Positions 43,754-52,480 of a stretch of DNA of 64,000 bases are shown here, piece by piece. Origin of the DNA: Ignavibacteriales bacterium. GTDB taxonomy: Bacteria; Bacteroidota; Ignavibacteria; Ignavibacteriales; Ignavibacteriaceae. The translations under genes and the position numbers were made by a program. Location of the stretch: contig CP065001.1 in assembly GCA_016700155.1 (NCBI GenBank), positions 4,402,001-4,466,000 on the forward strand. Direction: 5' to 3'. Below the pieces are notes generated by a model that saw nothing but the letters and a program-made list of their open reading frames with translations, was not told the origin of the DNA and searched no databases. Within the stretch, counting starts at the first letter, position 1; each line of letters begins with the position of its first letter.

Positions 43754-44189
43754 GTCTTTACTATTAGTTGTGAGTTATAATAAAAACCAATTGTAGAATA
43801 TTGGATGATTTTAAAGATCATCGGGAATCTATACAGGAAAAAATGTAAGGTTCCCGGTAAAGACTACCAAATTTAAAAAATTCAACAGTAAAACTTTCTA
43901 CCGATCACCGGTAATTTCCTGTCTCTCCAATTCTTCATCACGTAATATCTCATCAAAATTTCACCAAATCGGATGGCACGTTTTTTTATAATGTCTATGC
44001 AGTTGTTCTTTTTGGAAATGCTTGAGTTACAAATGATTTTACCAGGTCGGTGAAAGGGTAATAATTACAAAACAGGAATTTATTACTGAAAGTTGATTTC
44101 AAAATTACCGATGCAAGTAGAAAAGTTTAATAAATGAATTCAATCGTAAATAAAAATTTTGAATTAGAAAATAGAAAGGTTAACAAGTC
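43754..44189. other. Gene-free stretch upstream of the pilin genes
   Basis: 436 bp. It contains a hairpin CGGGAA...TTCCCG with a long loop shortly after aspS and otherwise AT-rich DNA that presumably holds the pilin promoter. A TGGCACG word at 43974-43980 resembles a sigma-54 -24 element but lacks the GC of a -12 element at the required distance. No gene was found. Confidence 0.5.
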
Positions 44190-44573
44190 GTGGGACAACA
44201 ACAATTATTATTAGTAGTGTTAGGAGTAATAGTTGTGGGGCTTGCTGTAACTATTGGAATTTTTGTTTTCAGACAAAACGCAGTTGATCAAAAACGTGAT
44301 TTAGTAATGAATGAATGCAACAACCTCGGCAATCTTGCACTAAAGTATTATAAGAAACCTGCTGTGTATGGCGGCGGTGGAAGTACCAGCTTTGCAGGAT
44401 TTACCGTTCCGAGTGAACTTGCGGTAACTCCTACCGGTACTTATACTGCAAGCGCTGTAGGAGATAGCCTCATAATCATTGGCACAGGAAATGACGTAGT
44501 AAATGGTAGTGACTCCGTGAAAATAATGACGGTAGTAAATTCAAGAGAACATTACTCAAGAGTTATTAATTAA
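44190..44573 (+). CDS. Type IV pilin-like protein with minimal leader, paralogue 1
   Basis: 127 aa, GTG start preceded by GAAAGG. The N-terminus GQQQLLLVVLGVIVVGLAV is a hydrophobic helix beginning directly after Met-Gly, as in a prepilin with a two-residue leader cleaved after Gly2; the usual Glu at mature position 5 is Leu. One Cys (NECNNLGNL) and a conserved YYKKP...GGGGST block follow, then a beta-rich Gly/Thr/Val tail. It shares the N-terminal helix, the C-NLG word and the YKKP-GGGG word with the next gene, so the two are duplicates. Probably a subunit of the filament built by the pil genes downstream. Confidence 0.78.
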   Translation: MGQQQLLLVVLGVIVVGLAVTIGIFVFRQNAVDQKRDLVMNECNNLGNLALKYYKKPAVYGGGGSTSFAGFTVPSELAVTPTGTYTASAVGDSLIIIGTGNDVVNGSDSVKIMTVVNSREHYSRVIN

Positions 44574-44645
44574 AAAGTAAGCAGATAACTAATTAAAAAT
44601 AATCAAACACAAATAACTTCAACAACCAAATAAAGGAGATCTAAA

Positions 44646-45035
44646 ATGGGTCAACAACAGCTTCTCTTAATCGTTCTCGGCGTTATCGTAGTTGGTATCG
44701 CAGTAGTCGTTGGTATAAACTTATTCAATGCAAATGCAGAAGAATCAGCTAAAGACGGCGTAGTTTCTGATTGTACAAATCTTGGTGCAATGGCACAGCA
44801 GTTCTATAAGAAACCTCTTTCAATGGGTGGTGGCGGAAATACATTCAACACCGGTGGACCTAGTGGTGCTGGTTTCGAAATTCCTGCTAGCTTAGTTAAT
44901 ACAGCTAACGGTACATATGCAGCTACACCTTCAGGTACAAACTGTGTTATAGTTGGTACCCCAATTGAAACAAGTTATGCATGGACTGTTACTACTACAG
45001 TTACCCCTGACTCAATTCAGTCAGTTGTTAACTAA
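44646..45035 (+). CDS. Type IV pilin-like protein with minimal leader, paralogue 2
   Basis: 129 aa. Excellent ribosome site (AAAGGAGATCTAAAATG), suggesting strong expression as expected of a major pilin. The N-terminus MGQQQLLLIVLGVIVVGIAV matches paralogue 1; Gly2 would be the processing site and Leu replaces Glu5. Two cysteines (SDCTNLG and GTNCVIV) could make a disulfide loop as in type IV pilins. Followed by a strong terminator, so pilin mRNA can be made independently of the machinery genes. Function is inferred from layout and N-terminal helix, not from close similarity to characterised pilins. Confidence 0.8.
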   Translation: MGQQQLLLIVLGVIVVGIAVVVGINLFNANAEESAKDGVVSDCTNLGAMAQQFYKKPLSMGGGGNTFNTGGPSGAGFEIPASLVNTANGTYAATPSGTNCVIVGTPIETSYAWTVTTTVTPDSIQSVVN

Positions 45036-45058
45036 TTAGAACTTAGAATATTTTTCTT

Positions 45059-45086
45059 AAAGGCTGTATGTATTACAGCCTTTTTT
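45059..45086 (+). terminator. Rho-independent terminator after the pilin pair
   Basis: Stem AAAGGCTGTA (45059-45068) / TACAGCCTTT (45074-45083) with a 5-nt loop and six consecutive T residues (45081-45086). Located 23 bp after the second pilin stop. Confidence 0.88.
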
Positions 45087-45579
45087 ATTTTTAAAAGTCA
45101 TCACCTCTTCTTCGATCAAACCAAAATTCTTTTCTTAACAAACATCCAGCATAAAACCACTGAGTATCTTTTAACTTTTCTTTTTAAACCTCACTCCAGG
45201 AAACAATAACAAGTTAAATTGGTGATCCAATAATTGGATAATATTTTTTTATTAATCATTAGTGAAAGTTGGAAGATATTAATAAAGTTGCTTCTCATTT
45301 TTTCATCCTAAAACAAAATAAAAATTTGACTTCATTCAATAGCTTTAACCCAACACGTAAATTTTTATTACTTCTTACCTGATTAGATTTTACAACCTGT
45401 AAATTTTGACAATCCAACTTTTGATAAAATGAATAATTCATCATTACTTAGTTTTATCAAAGTTAAATTCAGAGGCACAGTTTTTGACTAAACAGGCAAA
45501 AGCGGAAAAATGCTCAAAAATATTTTTGTTCATTTTTCAAATTTAATTGTTAAATTGTAACCAGTATTGAGTCACAAAC
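45087..45579. other. Gene-free leader region of the pilus machinery operon
   Basis: 493 bp of AT-rich DNA between the pilin terminator and pilC. A TATTTTTG match to the Bacteroidota -7 element is at 45521-45528, 52 bp before pilC, but lacks a TTTG at the expected distance. No gene or strong hairpin is visible. Confidence 0.5.
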
Positions 45580-46953
45580 ATGACAGAATTAAAATTCACT
45601 GCTGAAAAGCTTAATGGGCAAACCATAAGTGGTGCCCTGTCGGCGAATACCTACGGCGAAGGTAAAAGAAAAATTCACCGTCTTGCCGAAAAAAACCAGC
45701 TCAAGATTAAAAAAATTGAGCAGAAGGTAACCTTTCTCTATCGCGTCAGAAGAGGAAAAGATAAACCCATCAGAGGCGAACAAAAAGCATTCACTAAAAA
45801 AGAAGTAGTTGATGCTTTAACCAGGCTGGGCTTTGAAGTTCTGTCTGTCAATAAAAAACTTCTCGATTTCCAGCGCAAACCACCCCAGACTGACATCGTT
45901 ACATTTGTAAAAATCAGTGCTGAACTACTCGACCAGAAACTGCAGTACAGTGAAATACTCACTTTGTTGATTAACGATACACCAAATAAAACACTTAAAG
46001 ACACCCTTAAAGAAATTAATAATGATCTTAAAAAAGGTGCCGATAGTGAAGCTACATTTTTAAAATATCAATCCGTATTTGGAAAGTTTACTGCATACAT
46101 GCTTGGACTGGCTTCCAAAAGCGGTAACATGACTGAGATCTATAAAGCAACAGCAAAGTTCCTTGAAAGAAGAATGGAATTTAAAAAGAACTTAAGGAGT
46201 GCATTAATAACACCAGCAGTTACTCTTTTCGTTCTGTTCCTTGCTGTACTTTTTTATGTGGGTTATATATTTCCCGAAACCGCAAAGTTGTTTGTGCGTT
46301 TCAAAATTGAATTACCACCGATGACAGCTTTCACTTTAAAGATGAGTGATTTTTTACTTGAGAACACTTTACTGGTTGCAGCAGTAGTTTTCATTCCACC
46401 CATTGCGTTATGGCAATTTGCCAAATCAAAAAAAGGCGGAATGTTATTCGACCAGTACATATTAAAGCTTCCTGTAATTGGTCCGTTAATGCATAAAACA
46501 GTTATCGAAGTTTACTGCCGTGTATTTTATACTTTGTACAGCGGCTCTGCTGAAAGTATAGAACCGATAAGAATTGCAAGTGAAGCGGCGGGTAATAAAT
46601 ATTTTGAAGATAAAATAAAAAACATTGCAATACCTTTAATGATAAAGAAAGGTATTGGCATGACTGATGCCTTTACCGCAAGCGGAGTTTTTACTGAAAC
46701 AGCATTATCACGATTACATTCCGGCGAAGAGTCAGGAACGATAAAAAATACAGCACTTCAGCTTGCTAACTATTATGAGAGTGAAACTGTCTATAAGCTT
46801 AAAAATCTTATCGAAATAATTCAGGTATTCATTGCTATGGTTATTATGGTTGTAATGATTGCTCTAACACTTGTATCTGCTGAAACAGCAACCGTTAGAC
46901 CTAAAACACCCGGAACAGTAAGTAATCATCAAGTTGAGAGAAATATTGCATGA
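45580..46953 (+). CDS. pilC: PilC/GspF-type inner-membrane platform protein
   Basis: 457 aa. Three membrane segments (near 207-231, 262-282 and 418-440) and two T2SSF-type cytoplasmic domains surround them, e.g. FVKISAELLDQKLQYSEIL and the later FTETALSRLHSGEESGTIKN. It is preceded by an unusual about 110-residue N-terminal region with a beta-rich part repeated in style (TAEKLNGQTISGALSANTYG). PilC anchors the assembly ATPases and moves pilins out of the membrane. It overlaps pilB by 4 bp (ATGA), so expression is coupled. Confidence 0.93.
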   Translation: MTELKFTAEKLNGQTISGALSANTYGEGKRKIHRLAEKNQLKIKKIEQKVTFLYRVRRGKDKPIRGEQKAFTKKEVVDALTRLGFEVLSVNKKLLDFQRKPPQTDIVTFVKISAELLDQKLQYSEILTLLINDTPNKTLKDTLKEINNDLKKGADSEATFLKYQSVFGKFTAYMLGLASKSGNMTEIYKATAKFLERRMEFKKNLRSALITPAVTLFVLFLAVLFYVGYIFPETAKLFVRFKIELPPMTAFTLKMSDFLLENTLLVAAVVFIPPIALWQFAKSKKGGMLFDQYILKLPVIGPLMHKTVIEVYCRVFYTLYSGSAESIEPIRIASEAAGNKYFEDKIKNIAIPLMIKKGIGMTDAFTASGVFTETALSRLHSGEESGTIKNTALQLANYYESETVYKLKNLIEIIQVFIAMVIMVVMIALTLVSAETATVRPKTPGTVSNHQVERNIA

Positions 46954-48740
46954 TTGATACTAATCTGGAGATGACCGACAAAATCGGTTACCTGCTCTTT
47001 AAAAAAGGAATTATCGATACGTCAATGCTTGAAAAAGCATTGAATGCGAAGGCAAACGATAAGAGTAAAATCAAACGCAATCTTGCTCAGATTCTCGTTC
47101 AGGATTTTAATTATGATCATGATCAGATATTCAGAGAAGTTGCAATACTTTACGCCTTTAGAGAGCTTGATACTCGTCCGGATGAAATACCGCCGCAGCG
47201 TTTAGAAAATATTAAACAGACTATACTGAACGCGGGTGATGCATTAAAGAGTCAGATGTTAGGGCATTGCGTAATTCCGTTTATGTATGATGAAAGGATT
47301 AAAGACAAATTAATTCTTGCAGCCATTGATCCAACAGACAGAAACATACCTAAGATAGCTTTCGGACTTAATGCAAAAAAATATGAAGTAATCTTCATAA
47401 GAAAAAAAGATTATGATAAACTGATTCAGACAATCCTTCCCCCGGAAAATGTTTACCTCAAAATGATGGAGGAAGCTGACTCTGAAATGGCAGTTGAGAA
47501 CGAAGAAGGTTCACTTGATGAAGACGTTCTTAACGCAGAAATAAATAAAAGTGCATTAATAAATCTTGTTGAAGGCGCACTTGTAGAAGGAGTTAGAAAA
47601 GGTGCGAGCGACATTCACTTCGTACCCAAAACAGGAAACAAAACAGAAATAGTTTTACGTGTTGACGGCAATCTTCAATTGTGGCATATGCAGGAAAGCA
47701 CATTACCTGAAGCGGTTGTTGCAGTTGTTAAAGACCGTTCAAAAGGCATGGACAGGTTTGAACGTGAAATGGCGCAGGATGGATTTATACAAAGAGAAAT
47801 TGACGGACACGTTATCAGATTCAGAGTCTCCGTACTTCCAATGGTTGGTACCGAACTAAAAAATAAATTTGAAAGTGTTGTAATAAGAATTCTTGATGAC
47901 AGAAAAGTAATTAAAGATCTTAGCAAACTTGGGTTGATGGGTTACACCAAAGAAGCTTTTGAAAAAGCAATACGTCAGCCGCAGGGAATGGTTATCCTTA
48001 CCGGCCCGACGGGAAGCGGTAAAAGCACAACACTTGTCGCAGCTTTACACCAGGTGATTGATCCCACCGTTAATGTTCTTACAGTTGAAGATCCTGTTGA
48101 GTATGTAATATCCGGTGCAAGACAGTTAAAGATCGGATATAAAATGAATTTTGAACAAGCGATAAGATCTATACTTCGTCACGACCCTGATATTGTACTG
48201 GTTGGTGAGATGCGCGATAAAGAAACTGCCGAAGTTGCAATCAAACTTGCAAACACAGGTCACTTAACATTTTCAACATTACATACTAATGATGCGCCGA
48301 GTGCTGTTGCGCGTTTATATAAAATGGGCATAGAACCATTTCTAATTGCATATGCAATTAACATTATAGTGGCACAGAGATTGTTGAGAAGGCTTTGCAA
48401 TGACTGTAAAAAGAAAGTTACAAATTTTGATGAAGCATTAATGTCAGCAGCAGGTTTAAATAGTGAAGATTGGGCTAACGAAACTGTATATGAAGCCGTG
48501 GGTTGCGACAAATGCGGTAACACCGGCTACAAAGGCAGAATGGCAATTCACGAAGCATTATACTTTACAAAAGAAATTAGACAAATAATAGTTAGATCAG
48601 GCGTCGAAGTAGATGAAGAAAAGATAAGAATACAAGCTAAAAAAGATGGCTCTCTCACGCTTCGCGATTCAGGTCTTGAAAAAGTTAAACATGGTTTAAC
48701 ATCAATTGAAGAGGTATTAGCATCAACATCGGATGAGTAA
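46950..48740 (+). CDS. pilB: PilB/GspE-type pilus extension ATPase
   Basis: 596 aa. An N-terminal MshEN-type domain (about 1-165) is followed by the secretion ATPase core: Walker A GPTGSGKST at 352-360, Asp box FEQAIRSILRHDPDIVLVGEM with Walker B, and His box THLTFSTLHT-like (GHLTFSTLHTNDAP). A zinc tetracysteine site is present (LCNDCKK and GCDKCGNTGYKGR), which is diagnostic of extension rather than retraction ATPases. Cytoplasmic hexamer that powers pilin polymerisation. Confidence 0.95.
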   Translation: MIDTNLEMTDKIGYLLFKKGIIDTSMLEKALNAKANDKSKIKRNLAQILVQDFNYDHDQIFREVAILYAFRELDTRPDEIPPQRLENIKQTILNAGDALKSQMLGHCVIPFMYDERIKDKLILAAIDPTDRNIPKIAFGLNAKKYEVIFIRKKDYDKLIQTILPPENVYLKMMEEADSEMAVENEEGSLDEDVLNAEINKSALINLVEGALVEGVRKGASDIHFVPKTGNKTEIVLRVDGNLQLWHMQESTLPEAVVAVVKDRSKGMDRFEREMAQDGFIQREIDGHVIRFRVSVLPMVGTELKNKFESVVIRILDDRKVIKDLSKLGLMGYTKEAFEKAIRQPQGMVILTGPTGSGKSTTLVAALHQVIDPTVNVLTVEDPVEYVISGARQLKIGYKMNFEQAIRSILRHDPDIVLVGEMRDKETAEVAIKLANTGHLTFSTLHTNDAPSAVARLYKMGIEPFLIAYAINIIVAQRLLRRLCNDCKKKVTNFDEALMSAAGLNSEDWANETVYEAVGCDKCGNTGYKGRMAIHEALYFTKEIRQIIVRSGVEVDEEKIRIQAKKDGSLTLRDSGLEKVKHGLTSIEEVLASTSDE

Positions 48741-48817
48741 ATTTTCCCGTAATTCAAGTAAAATTTACTCTGATTTTTTTGTACAACGAATAAACATATA
48801 GGCAACAGGTAGTAATT

Positions 48818-50047
48818 GTGAGTTTCACCGAAGAAAAAAATATTGTAAGCAATTTTGCAAAAACAATTCCCCAATCATTGTTTGGACCAGACAGGGTTCA
48901 TTATCTGCTTGAGAACATTGAAACAATGCAGGCAGAATCAAAACTTGTATTGAGAAATCTTTTTAATAAACTTCTTACAAGTATGATCGAACGCGATGCA
49001 TCCGATATTGAAATTGGCGGTGCAGGATGCGGTGATTTTATATGGATGAGAATTTTTGGTAAGAAAGAAAGAGTTAAAGACCTTCCTCAGTTTACTGCAG
49101 ATGAAGCTGCAGTCCTGATTATTAATCTTTTAAATGGTAATCAAAGAAAGTTTTTGTGGGAAAATAAAAATCTCGATTTCAGTTATACTTATTTTTATGA
49201 GCGTAAAAAAGCTTTCGTAAGGTTCAGAGCTGATGCATATTTTGATCTCGACACATTAGCATTGAATATGAGAGCCATCAATGCAGTGATAAGACCTATG
49301 GACTCACTGGGCTTTCATCCTAACGCTGTAAAAGTAATGAGTCATGCTTATATAAAATTCGGTTTGTCATTAGTTACGGGAATCACAGGTTCCGGTAAAT
49401 CCACAACACTTGATACATTCATTGATCACCATAACAAATTTGATCCCGCGCATATAATCATCATTGCCTCTCCTGTTGAGTACGTTCATACTTCTAACGT
49501 ATCGATCATTAAACACAGGGAGATAGGTCGTGATGTAATGTCTTTTAAAGAAGGTGTTATTCAGTCATTGCGTCAGGATCCTGATATTATAGTCGTAGGA
49601 GAAATGAGAGATCCGGAAACCATAATGGCAACACTTGAAGTAACTGATACCGGACATAAAGTTTTCTCAACTCTTCACACATCATCAGCATCAGAATCAC
49701 TTGATCGTATAATAGCTGAAGTGCATCCTAATGAACAGGAACGTGTTCGTAACAGGCTTGCTGATGTATTAACATCTGTGGTATCGCAAAAATTGGTTCC
49801 AAGCCTGGATGGTAAACGAGTGATGGCAAAAGAAGTCCTTATAGTAAATCCGAATGTTAAGGCTGCTATAAAGAATAATAATATCAGTGAAATTTATATG
49901 ATGATTAATCAGGGCGGTCCCAGCGGTATGATAACTATGGAACAGGATTTAAAACGCCTTTATATGGAAAAGAAAATTTCACTTGAGAACTGCATTGCTT
50001 ATGCAAATAATAAAACAAGAATTCAACAACTATTAACGGCTGCTTAA
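48818..50047 (+). CDS. pilT: PilT-like pilus retraction ATPase
   Basis: 409 aa, GTG start. Walker A is GITGSGKST at 188-196, Walker B SLRQDPDIIVVGEMRDPETI, and the His box HKVFSTLHTSSASESLDRI with AIxEVHPNEQERVRNRLADVL in the region where PilT proteins have their conserved C-terminal motif. No tetracysteine zinc site, separating it from PilB. It is expected to depolymerise pili, giving twitching motility or DNA uptake. It lies 77 bp after pilB and directly abuts the pilM::pilN gene. Confidence 0.93.
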   Translation: MSFTEEKNIVSNFAKTIPQSLFGPDRVHYLLENIETMQAESKLVLRNLFNKLLTSMIERDASDIEIGGAGCGDFIWMRIFGKKERVKDLPQFTADEAAVLIINLLNGNQRKFLWENKNLDFSYTYFYERKKAFVRFRADAYFDLDTLALNMRAINAVIRPMDSLGFHPNAVKVMSHAYIKFGLSLVTGITGSGKSTTLDTFIDHHNKFDPAHIIIIASPVEYVHTSNVSIIKHREIGRDVMSFKEGVIQSLRQDPDIIVVGEMRDPETIMATLEVTDTGHKVFSTLHTSSASESLDRIIAEVHPNEQERVRNRLADVLTSVVSQKLVPSLDGKRVMAKEVLIVNPNVKAAIKNNNISEIYMMINQGGPSGMITMEQDLKRLYMEKKISLENCIAYANNKTRIQQLLTAA

Positions 50048-51583
50048 ATGAAACCTCTTGTATGTGTATACTGCGAAGGAAACGACACTAAAATAGCTGT
50101 CATCAATAAGGAGAATGAGAAGATGAAAGTTCTCCGGACAGTTACGGTCGACGGACTCAATCCCAACATCGAAGTTGATGAAGGATTGTCTACCTTAAAC
50201 ATTGAAGGCGACGAATTTAAGCTTGATGGTATTAACAAACCCGGAACAGATACAAAGGTTGCTGCAACAAGTTTCAGTACTTTGAATGATTCACTTCGCG
50301 GGTTTAATCTTAGTAAAAGCATGTTTATTCCTGCTCTTACTGAACCGGCTATATACTATCATGTCTTTGAAGGTTCGAAACAACCCAAGTCTGCCAAGAT
50401 AACCCAGGAGATCATTAATGACATTCAGGAAACAAAGAATGTAACCGTTGATAAAGAAAACCTTGGGTATATTGAACTTGCGGACAAATCGCTTCTCTCG
50501 GTATTTCTTGGCGGTGAAGTTGGCTGCATTCAGCTTATCAATTCGTTGGCAAGACATAACGGACAAAGACATTATAAAATTCCTACTGTCAAAAGTGCTG
50601 AGCTATCCCTGGCATATTACGTTGCAAAAAGGAAAAAGTTTTTCCCTGATGACTATTCATTAATCGTTTACATCGGGAAAGAATACAGCAAACTTATCTT
50701 CTTACATGGAAGAAAATTAAGACATATTGGAACCACGCTTGATATAGGTACGCTTAATCTTCACACCTATGATGTTTACTTTTCAAAAATATTACTTGAA
50801 ATGGAAAACGGCGGTATCTCTTCACTCGATAATATTATTGTGTGCGGTGAAGATGATTCTGAAAATCTTATTCTTTCATTCTACGGAACATTTCCTGAAG
50901 CGAACGTATCAAGACTTGAGTTTGATGATCTGGATATTTCTGCACTTGACGCGGATACAAAAGAAAAATTTTCTGCATTCAGTATTCCAATAGCAGTAGC
51001 TGTAGATTACTTTGATGAGTTGAAGGAAGAGCATAAAGGAATCAACCTTCTGCCGAAGTATGTTAAAGAAGAACAGAAGTTTTTCCAGTTTGCATGGCAC
51101 GGTTATGCAATGCTGCCGTTGTTGTTTGCGGCAACATTTTTTATTACTACCCAGGTATTAAAAAACACACAGGAACTTTCCGATCTGGATGGCCAGATTG
51201 CGGAACAGAGAATTTTAGTGCAGCAGAACAAGGAAATACTTAATAAGATACAGGAACTTGAAACAAAGATAAGCGGTTTCGACCAGACGCAGGCTATACT
51301 TGATTCAGTATCAGTCGGCACCGGTGTCTGGAAGGATGTTATGAATAATATCTCGCAGTTCTTTGGTGTAAAGCAAAACATATGGTTAACAAAATTAACT
51401 AAAGGTGAAGGCGATCAGGTAGTACTCGAAGGTTATGCACTTTCAAAAAATGTAATGACAGATTTTGCATACTCTATTGAGTCAGCGGTTCTTAACAAAG
51501 TTGTTTACGAAGCTTTGCGTGAGAGCAATGCATACAAATTCACACTAACTTTTAATTTATCAAGCTATCATAAAAATGAATAG
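50048..51583 (+). CDS. PilM::PilN fusion protein
   Basis: 511 aa. Residues 1-330 form an actin-like PilM-type domain that ordinarily sits in the cytoplasm and links the ATPases to the inner-membrane complex. At 331 the sequence turns to GINLLPKYVKEEQK, the classical N-terminal tail of PilN that inserts into PilM, and is followed by one membrane segment (about 351-370), a coiled coil (about 372-412) and a PilN-type periplasmic domain (about 420-511). The tail that PilN uses to bind PilM is therefore covalently joined to it. The fusion overlaps the next gene by 8 bp. Confidence 0.85.
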   Translation: MKPLVCVYCEGNDTKIAVINKENEKMKVLRTVTVDGLNPNIEVDEGLSTLNIEGDEFKLDGINKPGTDTKVAATSFSTLNDSLRGFNLSKSMFIPALTEPAIYYHVFEGSKQPKSAKITQEIINDIQETKNVTVDKENLGYIELADKSLLSVFLGGEVGCIQLINSLARHNGQRHYKIPTVKSAELSLAYYVAKRKKFFPDDYSLIVYIGKEYSKLIFLHGRKLRHIGTTLDIGTLNLHTYDVYFSKILLEMENGGISSLDNIIVCGEDDSENLILSFYGTFPEANVSRLEFDDLDISALDADTKEKFSAFSIPIAVAVDYFDELKEEHKGINLLPKYVKEEQKFFQFAWHGYAMLPLLFAATFFITTQVLKNTQELSDLDGQIAEQRILVQQNKEILNKIQELETKISGFDQTQAILDSVSVGTGVWKDVMNNISQFFGVKQNIWLTKLTKGEGDQVVLEGYALSKNVMTDFAYSIESAVLNKVVYEALRESNAYKFTLTFNLSSYHKNE

Positions 51584-52469
51584 AAAATTAAAAAGTACGC
51601 TTGGTCTCGTCGGCTTACTGATATTTATTCTCCTTCTTGGCGGTATATATCTTTTCATTATTCAGGGCGGTGAACTAACCGAGAAAAGAAATCAACTGGA
51701 GGAGCTGAAAGCCAACGATTATAATACAGAACAGTTGACAATGCAGTACCAGGATCTGGTAAGACGTGCTGCAGTGCTTGATTCAGTTCTGGCGGCAAGA
51801 AAGTTCAATATCCCGATGAATCTTTCTTCCATAAAATTCTTCACCTTCGTAAATGATGTGAGTACGGCGTATTCGCCATTCACTCATATAGATATAGAGT
51901 TTACGGAACGAAAGCAGGAGAAAGAATTTTTCTACTATCAGTATAAATTGAGCGGAGCCGGAAGTTACAGTGATGTGTACCGTTTTATTTATGCAATAGA
52001 ACAAAGCAAAGAGTTAAAAAAGATAAGCCAGGTTTCGTTGGCTAATCTTGTTACAACTGATCTGGATGATATTCCGCATTTTCTTGTAAGTTTTAGTTTT
52101 ACAGTTAATGTGTACTTTGCTAACAATAACCGCTTTGCTACAGCCGACCTGGTAGAAAATAATCTGAGCACAGGAGGAATTTACGATTCATTCTTCCCGC
52201 TTATACGTAATGAAATTCCGCCTAATATTGATGGATTACTCGATGTACAAGGAGCAAAACTGCTTGCATTAATTCCTGAAGGGGCATTCCTTGCAGACAG
52301 TAAAGGCAATACCTACTTAGTTTGGGAAGGAGAACAGGTTTACCTCGGTTACTTAACTAAGATCGATTACGCAAATAACCGGGTTAGCTTTATCCTTAAC
52401 AAAGGTGGTATAATAGAAAAAGTTGATCTCGAATTACAAAAAGAAGTAGTTTCAAAAAAAACTAAATAG
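51576..52469 (+). CDS. PilO::PilP-like fusion protein
   Basis: 297 aa. An N-terminal membrane segment (about 8-30) and coiled coil (31-72) lead into a PilO-like ferredoxin fold (about 80-185). From about 200 the sequence changes to a PilP/GspC-HR-type beta-domain: YDSFFPLI, then LLDVQGAKLLALIPEG, DSKGNTYLVWEGEQVYLGYLT, and VSFILNKGGIIEKVDLEL. PilP normally is a separate lipoprotein contacting the secretin; here it hangs on PilO without its own lipobox. Assignment of the C-terminal part rests on its strand pattern and position before the secretin. Confidence 0.75.
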   Translation: MNRKLKSTLGLVGLLIFILLLGGIYLFIIQGGELTEKRNQLEELKANDYNTEQLTMQYQDLVRRAAVLDSVLAARKFNIPMNLSSIKFFTFVNDVSTAYSPFTHIDIEFTERKQEKEFFYYQYKLSGAGSYSDVYRFIYAIEQSKELKKISQVSLANLVTTDLDDIPHFLVSFSFTVNVYFANNNRFATADLVENNLSTGGIYDSFFPLIRNEIPPNIDGLLDVQGAKLLALIPEGAFLADSKGNTYLVWEGEQVYLGYLTKIDYANNRVSFILNKGGIIEKVDLELQKEVVSKKTK

Positions 52470-52480
52470 AGAGTATTCAA

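Noticed and set aside
43974..43992. Sigma-54 promoter ahead of the pilin genes
   Set aside because: TGGCACG fits a -24 element, but the required GC of the -12 element is TA at the correct spacing.
45470..45492. Second sigma-54-like site before pilC (AGGCACAG...TTGAC)
   Set aside because: The -12 half reads GA instead of GC and the -24 half lacks the leading T; too weak to list.
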